Shown here: piece by piece, positions 30,105 to 38,133 of the stretch
Layout: each line of letters starts with the position of its first letter
Numbering within the stretch: position 1 is the first letter of the stretch
Origin: a virus
IMG/VR virus record: IMGVR_UViG_3300045999_003495
Coordinates: 1 to 39,043 of that record
Length of the DNA: 39,043 nucleotides
Reading direction: 5' to 3' (one strand)
Notes under the pieces: model-generated
Told to the model about the DNA's origin: nothing
The model's input: only the letters and a program-made list of their open reading frames with translations
Database searches by the model: none
Program-made: the position numbers and the translations under genes

Positions 30105-30137
30105 GTGACCTAACCTCCTACATTGTGGATAGGTTAC

Positions 30138-30166
30138 AGAGTAGGGCGTGATTTTCTGTCCGTCAA
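30138..30166 (-). promoter_or_regulatory. Sigma70-like promoter of the leftward operon
   Basis: On the - strand, TTGACG (30166-30161), 17-base spacer, then TACTCT (30143-30138). Transcription would start near 30131, inside the TGTGGATAGGTTACAG motif, and reach the 28-residue gene after about 27 bases. A motif at the start site suggests control by a repressor. Confidence 0.65.
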
Positions 30167-30362
30167 GGATTTTTTTATCTAGGCGAGTTGGCCAAGCGAT
30201 ATATGCCGGGCTTAGGCGAGTCGACGGCGCGCGAAATGCTTTTAAAATCCTATTGATAGGTTATTAGACAGATAGATGGTAGTTATTTGAATCTTAAGAA
30301 TTTTACAGTAATAATATGTAGATTAAATTTATCTGTGGCGGATTTGTTAGGCGGTTTAGAAT

Positions 30363-30387
30363 CGCCTATATCGCCTAACTCGCCTAA
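30363..30387. repeat. Three iteron-like CGCCTA repeats at 9-base period
   Basis: CGCCTA occurs at 30363, 30372 and 30381, exactly 9 bases apart, preceded each time by T. The same hexamer, mostly in the opposite orientation, occurs at 30180, 30213, 30348 and 30495. The extended form TTAGGCGAG is exact at 30212, 30379 (- strand) and 30494. Looks like a protein-binding array. Confidence 0.7.
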
Positions 30388-30586
30388 CCTCGCCCCGCCG
30401 CGCCCGCGTCAAAAGCTGCCGAAAAAATCTTTCATCGACATATGCAGTTTTGCTCGACGTTCGCCCATTGTTCTTTTTGAGCTTGGTTGCGCGTTAGGCG
30501 AGCGGCGCTTACACTGGCAGAGCTCGAAGAGAACGGGCGCGCCGGGCGGCGCGATGTTGGGAGAATGTCGCGCCGCCTATCGGCGC

Positions 30587-30622
30587 ACGCAATGTTATAA
30601 CGTTACGCAATGTTATAACGTG
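30587..30622. repeat. Tandem 18-bp repeat with GTTATAAC palindrome
   Basis: acgcaatgttataacgtt (30587-30604) is repeated directly at 30605-30622, differing only in the last base. Each copy contains the perfect palindrome GTTATAAC. This is the look of a dimeric regulator operator or paired -10 elements, about 100 bases upstream of TerS. Confidence 0.75.
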
Positions 30623-30721
30623 GCAAGCGGGAACGAGGCAGGGGGGCTGGGCCTTGGGCTCTCCGTTAAAAAATACGCAGCCATCACGCGAACTTTTTTA
30701 TTTTTTGTGATAAAAGGTCTT

Positions 30722-31237
30722 ATGACGTTTGAGAGCCTTCCATACGAACCGCGCCAGATCGCCGCGACAGAGGCGGTGCTAGAGCGCATTTACACGGCCG
30801 CGCGAAAGGGCCTAAAAGGTGACGCGCTGGCGTATGCGGCGGGGCTGACGCCGCTGGAATATCGGCGGCTCACGCAACTGGACCCCATCGCGGAGTATGC
30901 CGAACAGAAGGGACGCGCCGAGAGTGAGGCCGAGATGGCGAGCGTTCTAAGAGACGCCGCCCTCCAAGGCGACACCAAGGCGGCGTTGGACATCCTCAAG
31001 CATGTGCATAAGTGGACCGCGCCGCAGTCGGTGCAGGTGCAGGTCGAGCAACGCATATCTATCTTAGCCGCGCTGGAAGAGGCGCAGATGAGGGTTATTG
31101 AAGGTGCAGACGCCGATATACTCAGCGGACGAAGAACAGAAGCTGATGGCCACTATGTGGTCGCCACAGGTGAAGAACGATCCGGTGGCGTTCGTGAGGC
31201 TGGCGTTCCCGTGGGGGAAGGCGGGAACGCCGCTTGA
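30722..31237 (+). CDS. Terminase small subunit (probable)
   Basis: A 171-residue protein, helical and charged: TFESLPYEPRQIAATEAVLE, an HTH-like GDALAYAAGLTPLEYRRLTQ, then an oligomerisation-type helix AEYAEQKGRAESEAEMASVL and LKHVHKWTAPQSVQVQVEQR. That resembles small terminase subunits that bind pac/cos DNA and pair with the following large subunit. An open frame reaches 145 codons further upstream, but those codons cover repeats and lack coding character, so ATG 30722 is used (AAGG nearby). The last 134 bases overlap TerL. Confidence 0.7.
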   Translation: MTFESLPYEPRQIAATEAVLERIYTAARKGLKGDALAYAAGLTPLEYRRLTQLDPIAEYAEQKGRAESEAEMASVLRDAALQGDTKAALDILKHVHKWTAPQSVQVQVEQRISILAALEEAQMRVIEGADADILSGRRTEADGHYVVATGEERSGGVREAGVPVGEGGNAA

Positions 31238-32633
31238 GCATTTTACTGGGCCTAGACGCTGGCAGTTGGAGGTGCTGCAAGACCTGCGGGACCATATCAA
31301 ACAGAACAACGGCCGGGTGGACTTTGAGACGTTCCGCATGGCCACCAGTTCAGGCCGCGGCATCGGCAAGTCGGCTCTCGTCAGTTGGCTAGTCATATGG
31401 ATGCTGACGACCCGTATCGGGTCCACGACCATCGTTAGCGCCAACAGTGAGGCGCAGCTTCGCTCGGTGACGTGGGCCGAGATCACCAAATGGCTGTCCA
31501 TGTCCCTCAACACCCACTGGTTCGAGGTGAGCGCAACGCGGGTGCTGCCGGCCAAGTGGATCGCGGAACTGGTCGAGCGCGACCTGAAACTGGGCACGCG
31601 CTACTGGGGCGTTGAGGGGCGGCTGTGGTCAGCAGAGAACCCTGACAGTTACGCGGGCGTCCACAACTTCGCGGGCGTCATGCTGGTGTTCGATGAGGCG
31701 AGTGGTATTGATGACAGTATATGGGCGGTGGCCAGCGGCTTCTTCACGGAGAATACTCCTAATCGTTTCTGGCTTGCTTTTAGCAACCCCCGCCGAAACA
31801 CAGGATATTTCTACGAGTGCTTCAACTCCAAGCGCGACTTCTGGCGAAACAAGGTTGTTGACGCTCGAGGGGTGGAGGGAACTGACAAGGCCGTTTATCA
31901 GCAGATCATCGACGAGTATGGACCCGACTCCGCGCAGGCGCATGTGGAGGTCTACGGGGCGTTCCCGAACGCATCAGATGACCAGTTCATACCGTCATCG
32001 CTGGTCATGGACGCGCAGTCACGGCCGCCATCGCAGGACCAGAGCGCACCGATAGTGGTGGGGGTGGACCCGGCGCGGTTCGGGGCGGACGCCACGGTCA
32101 TCGCTATCAGGCAAGGCAGAGACATCATCGGCATCCGGCGCTACCGAGGCGACGACACCATGGAGGTGGTGGGGCGCGTGATCGACGTGATCGAGGAGTT
32201 CAAGCCGACGCTGGTGGTGGTGGACGAGGGCGGGCTGGGGGCGGGCGTCGTCGACCGGCTCAAGGAGCAGCGTTACAAGATCAGGGGGGTTAACTTCGGG
32301 CAGAAGTCGGCCAAGCCCATCATGTTCGGGAACAAGCGAGCCGAGATGTGGCACGCCATGCGCGAGTGGCTGAAGACGGCGTCGATCCCCAACGACCGGT
32401 TTCTGAAGTCGGACCTGACCGGGCCGATGATGAAGCCGGACAGCAAGGGGACCATCTTCCTGGAGAGCAAGAAGGACATGAAGGCGCGTGGCTTAGCATC
32501 TCCAGATGCTGCGGATGCGATTGCCGTGACGTTCGCATACCCCGTGGCCCACCGCGAAGCGCGCCCGATGGACAGGCGACCGCGACTAAGTTATGGTGGC
32601 GGGGCTAATTCTTCTGGATGGATGGCGTCATAA
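31104..32633 (+). CDS. Terminase large subunit
   Basis: A 509-residue packaging motor and headful/site-specific nuclease. ATPase motifs: Walker A SSGRGIGKS (K89), Walker B LVFDEAS (D197, E198). RNase H-like nuclease: GVDPARFGADATV (D322), VVVDEGG (D374) and SPDAADA (D468/D471). Starts considered: GTG 31104 with GAGGG nine bases upstream, TTG 31098 (too close), ATG 31146 (no SD). The start region overlaps TerS in another frame. TAATG couples it to the next gene. Confidence 0.92.
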   Translation: MQTPIYSADEEQKLMATMWSPQVKNDPVAFVRLAFPWGKAGTPLEHFTGPRRWQLEVLQDLRDHIKQNNGRVDFETFRMATSSGRGIGKSALVSWLVIWMLTTRIGSTTIVSANSEAQLRSVTWAEITKWLSMSLNTHWFEVSATRVLPAKWIAELVERDLKLGTRYWGVEGRLWSAENPDSYAGVHNFAGVMLVFDEASGIDDSIWAVASGFFTENTPNRFWLAFSNPRRNTGYFYECFNSKRDFWRNKVVDARGVEGTDKAVYQQIIDEYGPDSAQAHVEVYGAFPNASDDQFIPSSLVMDAQSRPPSQDQSAPIVVGVDPARFGADATVIAIRQGRDIIGIRRYRGDDTMEVVGRVIDVIEEFKPTLVVVDEGGLGAGVVDRLKEQRYKIRGVNFGQKSAKPIMFGNKRAEMWHAMREWLKTASIPNDRFLKSDLTGPMMKPDSKGTIFLESKKDMKARGLASPDAADAIAVTFAYPVAHREARPMDRRPRLSYGGGANSSGWMAS

Positions 32634-33040
32634 TGGCTGGCAAGAAAGCAACCCCCGCATCAGGCACGGGCCGCGTCATGGGCGACGCACAGATGAGTTC
32701 AAGCAGCCCGGCAACGTATGGTTTTTTGCCGCCGGGGTCGGAAACCCGCGAGTTTGCGCCGGGGCCGGCTACGCCACCAAACATGAATATGGCAGCCATG
32801 CGCGGGTACACCCGCAACGCTCCATACATGGAAGAAGTCCTTAGCGATCCGCAGACCATCATGCGCGAGATATACGGATTACAGACAGCCATGGCGCGTA
32901 ATCCTGGCGCGGCTGACGAAACAAGCGCATATCGGCTACGTATTCTTCAGCAGGCGTTGCAAGACATCTATGGAATGCAGCCATCGCGCTCCGACGTGTT
33001 TACCGCTCGCGCGGTAGGCCCAACTACTCCGATGCGCTAA
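32633..33040 (+). CDS. Small Pro/Ser/Met-rich protein in head module
   Basis: A 135-residue protein: disordered N-terminus AGKKATPASGTGRVMGDAQM and an FLPPGSETREFAPGPATPPN stretch, then a helical part with YMEEVLSDPQTIMREIYGLQ, RLRILQQALQDIYGM. Located between terminase and portal, as are several small proteins of this style in podophages. It may be a minor head or packaging protein. TAATG junctions couple both ends. Confidence 0.55.
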   Translation: MAGKKATPASGTGRVMGDAQMSSSSPATYGFLPPGSETREFAPGPATPPNMNMAAMRGYTRNAPYMEEVLSDPQTIMREIYGLQTAMARNPGAADETSAYRLRILQQALQDIYGMQPSRSDVFTARAVGPTTPMR

Positions 33041-33300
33041 TGCCTAAATCTGTCTCATTATCCGTAGGGCGCGGCGAGAAGCTGCCGACGAAGCAGGGCG
33101 CTGGCCTGACCGCCAAGGGACGCCAGAAATACAATGCTGCGACGGGCAGCAAACTGAAGGCCCCCGCGCCGAACCCCAAGACGGAAGCCGACAAGGGGCG
33201 TAAAAAGTCCTTCTGCGCCCGTATGGGCGGCGTCGTGGCTAAGTCGAAGAATCCAGAACGCGCTAAAGCCTCGATGCGGAGATGGAACTGTGGCAAGTAA
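33040..33300 (+). CDS. Small basic phage protein (DUF6321-like)
   Basis: An 86-residue Lys/Arg-rich protein: VGRGEKLPTKQGAGLTAKGR, then QKYNAATGSKLKAP and KGRKKSFCARMGGV ending [12 protein letters not shown] with two Cys. I recall near-identical blocks in a family named DUF6321 from many phages and prophages, role unknown. Basic charge suggests DNA or RNA contact. Overlaps the next small gene by 11 bases. Confidence 0.75.
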   Translation: MPKSVSLSVGRGEKLPTKQGAGLTAKGRQKYNAATGSKLKAPAPNPKTEADKGRKKSFCARMGGVVAKSKNPERAKASMRRWNCGK

Positions 33301-33439
33301 GCCGGGGCTCTACGCCAACATCCACACCAAGAAGGCCCGCATCAAGGCCGGGTCGGGCGAAAAGATGCGCAAGCCGGGGGCCAAGGGCGCTCCAACGGCC
33401 GACGCCTTCAAGCAGTCCGCCAAGACAAGGAAGAAGTAA
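33290..33439 (+). CDS. 49-residue basic phage protein
   Basis: GTG start with GGAG eight bases upstream. The protein begins [20 protein letters not shown], contains [15 protein letters not shown] and ends [12 protein letters not shown] remember this as a very widespread tiny podo- and siphophage protein, of unknown role, usually in this position before the portal. It overlaps its neighbours (11 bases upstream, TAATG downstream). Confidence 0.8.
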   Translation: MASKPGLYANIHTKKARIKAGSGEKMRKPGAKGAPTADAFKQSAKTRKK

Positions 33440-33588
33440 TGCCCCTCGTCAAGTCATCCAGCAAGAACGCTTTTCGCAAGAACGTGGCGACTGAAGTGAA
33501 GGCGGGCAAGCCGCCGAAACAGGCCGTGGCAATCGCCTACTCGGTCAAGCGCGCGGCTCCCAAGAAGGGCAAGTCTTGTGGCAAATGA
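33439..33588 (+). CDS. 49-residue basic phage protein, second type
   Basis: ATG start within TAATG after the previous gene. The protein starts [20 protein letters not shown], contains [17 protein letters not shown] and ends in a Lys-rich PKKGKSCGK. Also a common phage mini-protein in my memory, function unknown. Highly basic, with an amphipathic helix in the middle. It overlaps the portal GTG start by 11 bases. Confidence 0.8.
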   Translation: MPLVKSSSKNAFRKNVATEVKAGKPPKQAVAIAYSVKRAAPKKGKSCGK

Positions 33589-35701
33589 CGTAACCGCCGC
33601 TGGCAAAGTGTCCGAGGCCGACGATACGGATCGTCTGGCCACCATGCGCCATCGCTTCACGGTGGCGCAGACGGCTTATAGTGACAGCCGCGAGGACGAG
33701 CTCGACGACCTCCGGTTCATGGCCGGCTCGCCCGACAATGCATGGCAATGGCCGGCGGACGTGCTGGCGACCCGCGGCGCGGTGCAGGGGCAGACGATCA
33801 ACGCGCGGCCGTGCCTGACGATCAACAAGCTCCCGCAGCATGTGCGGCTTGTCACCAACGAGCAGCGGCAGAACCGCCCGACTGCCCGCGTCATCCCCGC
33901 CGACGAGCAGGCCGACCCCCGCGTGGCGGAAATCTTTGACGGCATCGTGCGGCATATTGAGTATATGTCCGACGCCGACGTGGCCTATGACACCGCCTGC
34001 GACAACCAGGTCACTTACGGTGAGGGTTACATCCGCATCCTGACGGAATATACGAAGGAAGACTCCTTCGATCAGGACATTCGTATTGGCCGCGTCCGTA
34101 GCTCGTTCTCGGTCTACATGGACCCGATGATCCAAGACCCCTGCGGTCAGGACGCCGAGTGGTGCTTCATTACGGAAGACATCCCCAAGGCTGAGTATGA
34201 GCGCATGTATCCCGACGCCACCCCGGTCACGGGGATGATGTCGCAGGGCGTGGGCGACCAAAATCTGTCTCAGTGGCTCACGCAGGAGACGGTTCGGATT
34301 GCTGAATATTTCTATATCGAACACCGCAAAGCGACGTTGAACCTCTACCCCGACAATATCACCGCGTTTGACGGGACGCCCGAAGATAAGCGCCTCAAGG
34401 CGGCCTATGGCAAGCCATTGCGCTCGCGCGAGAGCGACCGCCGACAGGTCAAGTGGGTCAAAACCAACGGCTACGAAGTGCTGCAAGAGCGCGACTGGGC
34501 GGGCAAGTATATCCCCGTCGTCCGCGTCGTCGGCAATGAGTTTGAGGTGGACGGGCAGCTTTACATCAGCGGGCTGGTGCGCAACGCCAAGGACGCCCAG
34601 CGCATGTATAACTACTGGGTCAGCCAAGAAGCCGAGATGCTGGCGCTGGCGCCCAAAGCGCCGTTTATCGCCTATGGCGGTCAGTTCGAGGGGTATGAGA
34701 ACAACTGGAAGACCGCCAACACCAATAACTGGCCGTATCTTGAGGTAAATCCTGATGTCACCGATGGGGCCGGAAACCCCCTCCCCCTCCCTGAACGCGC
34801 CCAACCTCCGATGGCTCAAACGGGCCTTATCCAAGCCAAGATGGGGGCGGGCGAGGACATTAAATCGACCACTGGCCAATACGATAGTAGCATTGGGGCG
34901 ACTTCCAACGAACGGACGGGTCGTGCGATCCTGGCTCGGGAAAGGCAAGGCGACACGTCTACTTATCATTATGTCGACAATCTCTCGCGGGCGGTGAAAT
35001 ACGTTGCGCGGCAGTTGGTTGATCTGATCCCCAAGATTTACGACACGCAGCGCGTCGCCCGTATCATCAACGTCGAGGGTGATGTCGACATGGCGCGCAT
35101 CAACCCGGCGCAGCCGGAGGCGGTCAGAAGTGTCGTAGACCAGAACGGGATTGAAATCGCCAAAATTTACAACCCGAACGTCGGCACTTACGACGTTCAG
35201 GTGTCTTCCGGCCCGAGCTACATGACCCGTAAGCAGGAAGCCATGGACACGATGGGTCAGATTTTGCAGACCAACCCGGCTCTTTGGAGCGTTGCGGGCG
35301 ACCTGTTCGTTAAGAACATGGACTGGCCGGGTGCGGAGACAATGGCCAAACGGTTTGAGAAGATGCTCGACCCGAAAGTGCTGCAAGACACCGACGAGTC
35401 GCCGGAAGCCCAGGTCATGCGCCAGCAAATGGAGCAGATGGCGCAGGCCATGGAGCAGACAACCGCGCAGATTCAGCAACTTATGCAGTCGTATGAAATG
35501 CAAAAACTGGCGATTGACGAGCAGAATAGCCAGATCAAGGCTTACGAGGCTGAAACCAAGCGGATTCAGGTTACGCAGCCCGCCATGACGCCCGAGCAGA
35601 TTCAGGACATCGTGCAGGGCACCATCGCGGCAGCGCTGGATATGGGCGATATTGTCCCTAATAGCCCGCCCATGCAGACTTTACCGGAGTTTGAACAATG
35701 A
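33578..35701 (+). CDS. Portal protein, P22 gp1-like
   Basis: A 707-residue dodecameric portal for DNA passage. Typical P22-type features: N-terminal [40 protein letters not shown] then [52 protein letters not shown], a long helical stem, [20 protein letters not shown], and a Gln/Met-rich coiled C-terminus (about residues 600-670) equivalent to the barrel. GTG start at 33578. A long antisense frame here is a shadow. Coupled by ATGA to the next gene. Confidence 0.92.
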   Translation: MANDVTAAGKVSEADDTDRLATMRHRFTVAQTAYSDSREDELDDLRFMAGSPDNAWQWPADVLATRGAVQGQTINARPCLTINKLPQHVRLVTNEQRQNRPTARVIPADEQADPRVAEIFDGIVRHIEYMSDADVAYDTACDNQVTYGEGYIRILTEYTKEDSFDQDIRIGRVRSSFSVYMDPMIQDPCGQDAEWCFITEDIPKAEYERMYPDATPVTGMMSQGVGDQNLSQWLTQETVRIAEYFYIEHRKATLNLYPDNITAFDGTPEDKRLKAAYGKPLRSRESDRRQVKWVKTNGYEVLQERDWAGKYIPVVRVVGNEFEVDGQLYISGLVRNAKDAQRMYNYWVSQEAEMLALAPKAPFIAYGGQFEGYENNWKTANTNNWPYLEVNPDVTDGAGNPLPLPERAQPPMAQTGLIQAKMGAGEDIKSTTGQYDSSIGATSNERTGRAILARERQGDTSTYHYVDNLSRAVKYVARQLVDLIPKIYDTQRVARIINVEGDVDMARINPAQPEAVRSVVDQNGIEIAKIYNPNVGTYDVQVSSGPSYMTRKQEAMDTMGQILQTNPALWSVAGDLFVKNMDWPGAETMAKRFEKMLDPKVLQDTDESPEAQVMRQQMEQMAQAMEQTTAQIQQLMQSYEMQKLAIDEQNSQIKAYEAETKRIQVTQPAMTPEQIQDIVQGTIAAALDMGDIVPNSPPMQTLPEFEQ

Positions 35702-36054
35702 GTTGCGCTGATTTGATTGGGCAACTGTTTTTGGCGCGGGATGTGACCCATTCTGTGCATCTGAACACGCGGTCCTATGCCAAACACAAGGCTCTGGGCG
35801 GCTTTTATAGCAGGGTCATCGACCTGACGGATGATTTGGTAGAAACCTATCAGGGTCGGCATGGTCTTATCGGGCCGATTACGCTCCATTCGGCGGAAAA
35901 AACAGGAAATGTCGTTGAATTTCTTGAAGATTCGCTGAAAAAGATTGAAAAAGGCCGGGAAGAGTTCGGCGACGATACGGCCATTCAGAACATTGTCGAC
36001 GAGATAGTTGGCTTGTATCTGAAAACGCTGTATAAATTGAAATTCTTGGCGTGA
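35698..36054 (+). CDS. Ferritin/Dps-like small phage protein (DUF5856-like)
   Basis: A 118-residue helical protein: LIGQLFLARDVTHSVHLNTR, SYAKHKALGGFYSRVIDLTD, DLVETYQGRHGLIG, then KIEKGREEFGDDTAIQNIVD. H-x-x-H-x-x-L-x-x-F-Y and E-x-Y-Q-G-R are patterns I recall from a phage family resembling Dps four-helix bundles (DUF5856). Whether it binds iron is unknown. It sits between the portal and small structural genes. ATGA overlap with portal. Confidence 0.65.
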   Translation: MSCADLIGQLFLARDVTHSVHLNTRSYAKHKALGGFYSRVIDLTDDLVETYQGRHGLIGPITLHSAEKTGNVVEFLEDSLKKIEKGREEFGDDTAIQNIVDEIVGLYLKTLYKLKFLA

Positions 36055-36061
36055 GGCTGAC

Positions 36062-36364
36062 ATGGAACTTTTGAATCCGCTTGCTGACGGTAACTTTCCG
36101 GGGCGAACCATCACTTATACCGGCACGGCTGGGTCTACAGCAACATGGCCGGCGGGCCCGCAAGGCGTTGTCGTATGGGCCACAACTGCATGTTATGTGA
36201 TTGTCGGCGAGGGCGTCACGGCTACGACAGCGTCTACTCCAATTCCGGCTAATACGCCAATTCCGTTTACTGTGCCTTCCGGTACGGGTTCACCTTGGCG
36301 GGTTAGCGCTATCCAAGTATCTTCCGGGGGGTCGGTTTATTGTAAACCGATTAACATTCGATGA
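36062..36364 (+). CDS. Small beta-rich structural protein
   Basis: A 100-residue protein: a start with LLNPLADGNFPGRTITYTGT, then AGSTATWPAGPQGVVVWATT and AIQVSSGGSVYCKPINIR. All-beta, no catalytic residues; the arrangement is common for small phage surface or head-closure accessory proteins. Its TGA overlaps the next ATG. Confidence 0.6.
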   Translation: MELLNPLADGNFPGRTITYTGTAGSTATWPAGPQGVVVWATTACYVIVGEGVTATTASTPIPANTPIPFTVPSGTGSPWRVSAIQVSSGGSVYCKPINIR

Positions 36365-36537
36365 GTTTTGGTGTCGCCCTTCGAAATGCCGTCTCCATCG
36401 GGCTCGGCGGTATTATTAGTTTCGTATCCGGCGACACAAGCATTGCTCCGGCTATCTCTGACGGCATACTTTTGGAAAATAACGTCGATTTTCTTATGAT
36501 GGAAGACGGCGCCAGCTACCTGTTGCAAGAGGCATAA
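36361..36537 (+). CDS. 58-residue protein with repeated L-L-E-N/D-type motif
   Basis: ATG at 36361 overlaps the upstream stop (ATGA). The protein starts MSFGVALRNAVSIGLGGIIS; the C-terminus has D-G-I-L-L-E-N-N-V-D-F-L-M-M-E-D-G-A-S-Y and L-L-Q-E-A, three variants of a short (L/M)(L/M)-x-E/Q motif. This short hydrophobic-acidic repeat is familiar from small phage proteins next to fibre genes. Function unknown. Confidence 0.7.
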   Translation: MSFGVALRNAVSIGLGGIISFVSGDTSIAPAISDGILLENNVDFLMMEDGASYLLQEA

Positions 36538-36538
36538 A

Positions 36539-37522
36539 ATGGCCAATACCAGCATTTCTAACCTCGCAGCGGGCGCAGCCGTATCCGCGACAGATATTGT
36601 GCCGAACGTGCAAACGGCCGGCGTAGGCCCAGTAAAGACGACTGCGGCGCAACTTAAGACATTTATGAGCAACAGCCCAACGCTTGTAACGCCCGCTCTT
36701 GGCGTAGCCAGCGCGACAAGCATCAATAAGGTTGCGATTACTGCGCCTGCGTCCGGATCGACGCTAACAATAGCTGACGGCAAAACTTTAACAGCAAATA
36801 ATACATTGACGCTTGCTGGCACGGACAGCACGACGATGACGTTCCCGTCTACGAACGCGACGATCGCGCGAACAGACGTCGGGCAAACATTTACAGGGTC
36901 ACAGACCTTTAGTGGCGACACTTTTAGCTTTACGTCCGCCGTTAATTTCACTCCTCAACTTACAGTCTGGAATCAAACGGCGAACGGTAATTCTGCCTAT
37001 TACATACTGCAAAAATCGCGCGCCGCAAGCGGCGCGGGCGCGGCAGTTTCGGTGAACGATACGCTAGGAATTATTTTGTTCCGAGGCGCGGACACAGGCG
37101 GCGTTATTCGTAATTGTTCCAACATACAATCTATAGTAACCGCTGTAGGCGCGTCTTCGGTAGATAGCGCGATAAGATTTGTGACTACAGGCACCACATC
37201 ATACGTCAACTATTTGATTAATAACGTAGAAACGGTTCGTTTTGATATTTCTGGCAATATTCTCTTGGGGACAACGACTAGCCCCACCACTGGCACGCAA
37301 TGTCTTACTATAGAAACAGGCACCGCACCAACCGCGACGCCAGCGGATACGGTAACAGTATATTCAACTGACAGGAGCGCGGGAAATACGATTCCGTCTA
37401 TTTATTGTGAAGGAACTGGCGTCACCGACGCCGCTATAACTAACGTAACAGTAACGAATAAGATTGCGGTCAGAGTAAACGGAACAATATATTATCTTCT
37501 TGCCACCACCAGCGATGCGTAA
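36539..37522 (+). CDS. Fibre-like structural protein
   Basis: A 327-residue Thr/Ser/Ala-rich protein. N-terminal ANTSISNLAAGAAVSATDIV with PVKTTAAQLKTF is a common phage fibre-anchoring motif. A central part has TLTIADGKTLTANNTLTLAG and FTGSQTFSGDTFSFTSAVNF. The C-terminal half is beta-rich and ends with KIAVRVNGTIYYLLATT, a strand found in fibre-tip or head-fibre proteins. It lies before the scaffold, far from tail genes, so a head fibre is as likely as a tail fibre. More AT-rich than the portal. Confidence 0.7.
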   Translation: MANTSISNLAAGAAVSATDIVPNVQTAGVGPVKTTAAQLKTFMSNSPTLVTPALGVASATSINKVAITAPASGSTLTIADGKTLTANNTLTLAGTDSTTMTFPSTNATIARTDVGQTFTGSQTFSGDTFSFTSAVNFTPQLTVWNQTANGNSAYYILQKSRAASGAGAAVSVNDTLGIILFRGADTGGVIRNCSNIQSIVTAVGASSVDSAIRFVTTGTTSYVNYLINNVETVRFDISGNILLGTTTSPTTGTQCLTIETGTAPTATPADTVTVYSTDRSAGNTIPSIYCEGTGVTDAAITNVTVTNKIAVRVNGTIYYLLATTSDA

Positions 37523-37531
37523 GGCAAAACA

Positions 37532-37858
37532 ATGAGCAACCAATATAAATGGGTCATTTCTCAACTAGAATGTTACCCGGAACACAGCGGCTTCTCGGAC
37601 GTTGTTTTTAGTATTCACTGGCGACGTCAGGCGACTGATGGCATACGTTCTGCTGAAATATATGGCTCGCAATCAATAGCTTTGTCTAATGAAACATCTT
37701 TTACGCCGTATGCTGATCTGACATTAAATCAAGTTGTTAGTTGGCTTGAAAGTGCTATGGGCTCTGACAAAGTTGCTGAGCTTAATACACTTCTTGATAA
37801 TAAAATCGAGGAGATTAAAAATCCTGTTATTGTACGCCCCACGCTGCCGTGGGTGTAA
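37532..37858 (+). CDS. DUF7936-like small phage protein
   Basis: A 108-residue protein: YKWVISQLECYPEHSGFSDV, VFSIHWRRQATDGIRSAEIY, then LTLNQVVSWLESAMGSDKVA and VIVRPTLPWV. The W-V-I-S-x-L/M-E-C and V-F-x-I/V-H-W-R-R motifs match a phage family I remember as DUF7936, function unknown, typically near fibre genes. AGGC upstream is a weak ribosome site. Confidence 0.65.
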   Translation: MSNQYKWVISQLECYPEHSGFSDVVFSIHWRRQATDGIRSAEIYGSQSIALSNETSFTPYADLTLNQVVSWLESAMGSDKVAELNTLLDNKIEEIKNPVIVRPTLPWV

Positions 37859-37866
37859 TTAAAACG

Positions 37867-37895
37867 GCGCGGGAGGTTGTCTGCTCGGCCCGCGC
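37867..37895 (+). terminator. Possible terminator or regulatory hairpin before scaffold
   Basis: GCGCGGG (37867-37873) pairs with CCCGCGC (37889-37895) around a 15-base loop. No U-run follows. It separates the fibre-like gene group from the scaffold-coat group. Weak evidence. Confidence 0.35.
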
Positions 37896-37931
37896 TGTTC
37901 TCCACCGGGCAGATATACCTTGGAGAAGGTT

Positions 37932-38087
37932 ATGTTTACTATAGATGAGCTTCAGAAGCTCTTGCAGATGCTGGACATCGCAACGAAAGCTGGCGGCCTC
38001 GCCATAGCTAACGAAGCGCTTCCCTTGGCACTTAAAATTCAAGACCTTGCAAATGGTATTGTTGACGCCCGCGCTGAAAAAGCGTAA
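37932..38087 (+). CDS. 51-residue helical protein
   Basis: ATG with GGAGAAGG close upstream. The protein is amphipathic helical: MFTIDELQKLLQMLDIATKA, GGLAIANEALPLALKIQDLA, ending VDARAEKA. Small helical proteins of this style occur before scaffold genes in some podophages. No function known. Followed by a short CTAGC/GCTAG inverted repeat (38102-38117). Confidence 0.6.
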   Translation: MFTIDELQKLLQMLDIATKAGGLAIANEALPLALKIQDLANGIVDARAEKA

Positions 38088-38133
38088 TATTTGTAAACCG
38101 ACTAGCCGGATAGCTAGGTAAAGGAGTATCGCC

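Larger units (their letters stand above)
30105..30721. promoter_or_regulatory. Non-coding control region, possible replication origin
   Basis: About 615 bases between the divergent leftward operon and TerS contain no supported gene. They hold the leftward promoter, two of three TRTKGATAGGTTA motifs (one at 30124-30136 carries TGTGGATAG, one base off a DnaA box), seven TAGGCG/CGCCTA hexamers including three at 9-base spacing (30363-30386), an AT-rich stretch (about 30281-30340) and a tandem 18-bp repeat (30587-30622). AT-rich DNA plus iterated short motifs is the usual layout of origins. Origin function is an inference. Confidence 0.55.

Noticed and set aside
30287-30721. Long open upstream extension of the TerS frame, with a T-Q-C-Y-N-V repeated peptide
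   Set aside because: The translated repeats mirror DNA-level repeats (CGCCTA iterons and the 18-bp tandem repeat). There is no Shine-Dalgarno and AT-rich DNA precedes it. A good start exists at 30722.
33545-35503. 652-codon open frame antisense to the portal gene
   Set aside because: It is the complement-frame shadow typical of GC-rich genes. Its translation is Leu/Arg/His/Gly-biased with no domain, and the portal on + is unmistakable.
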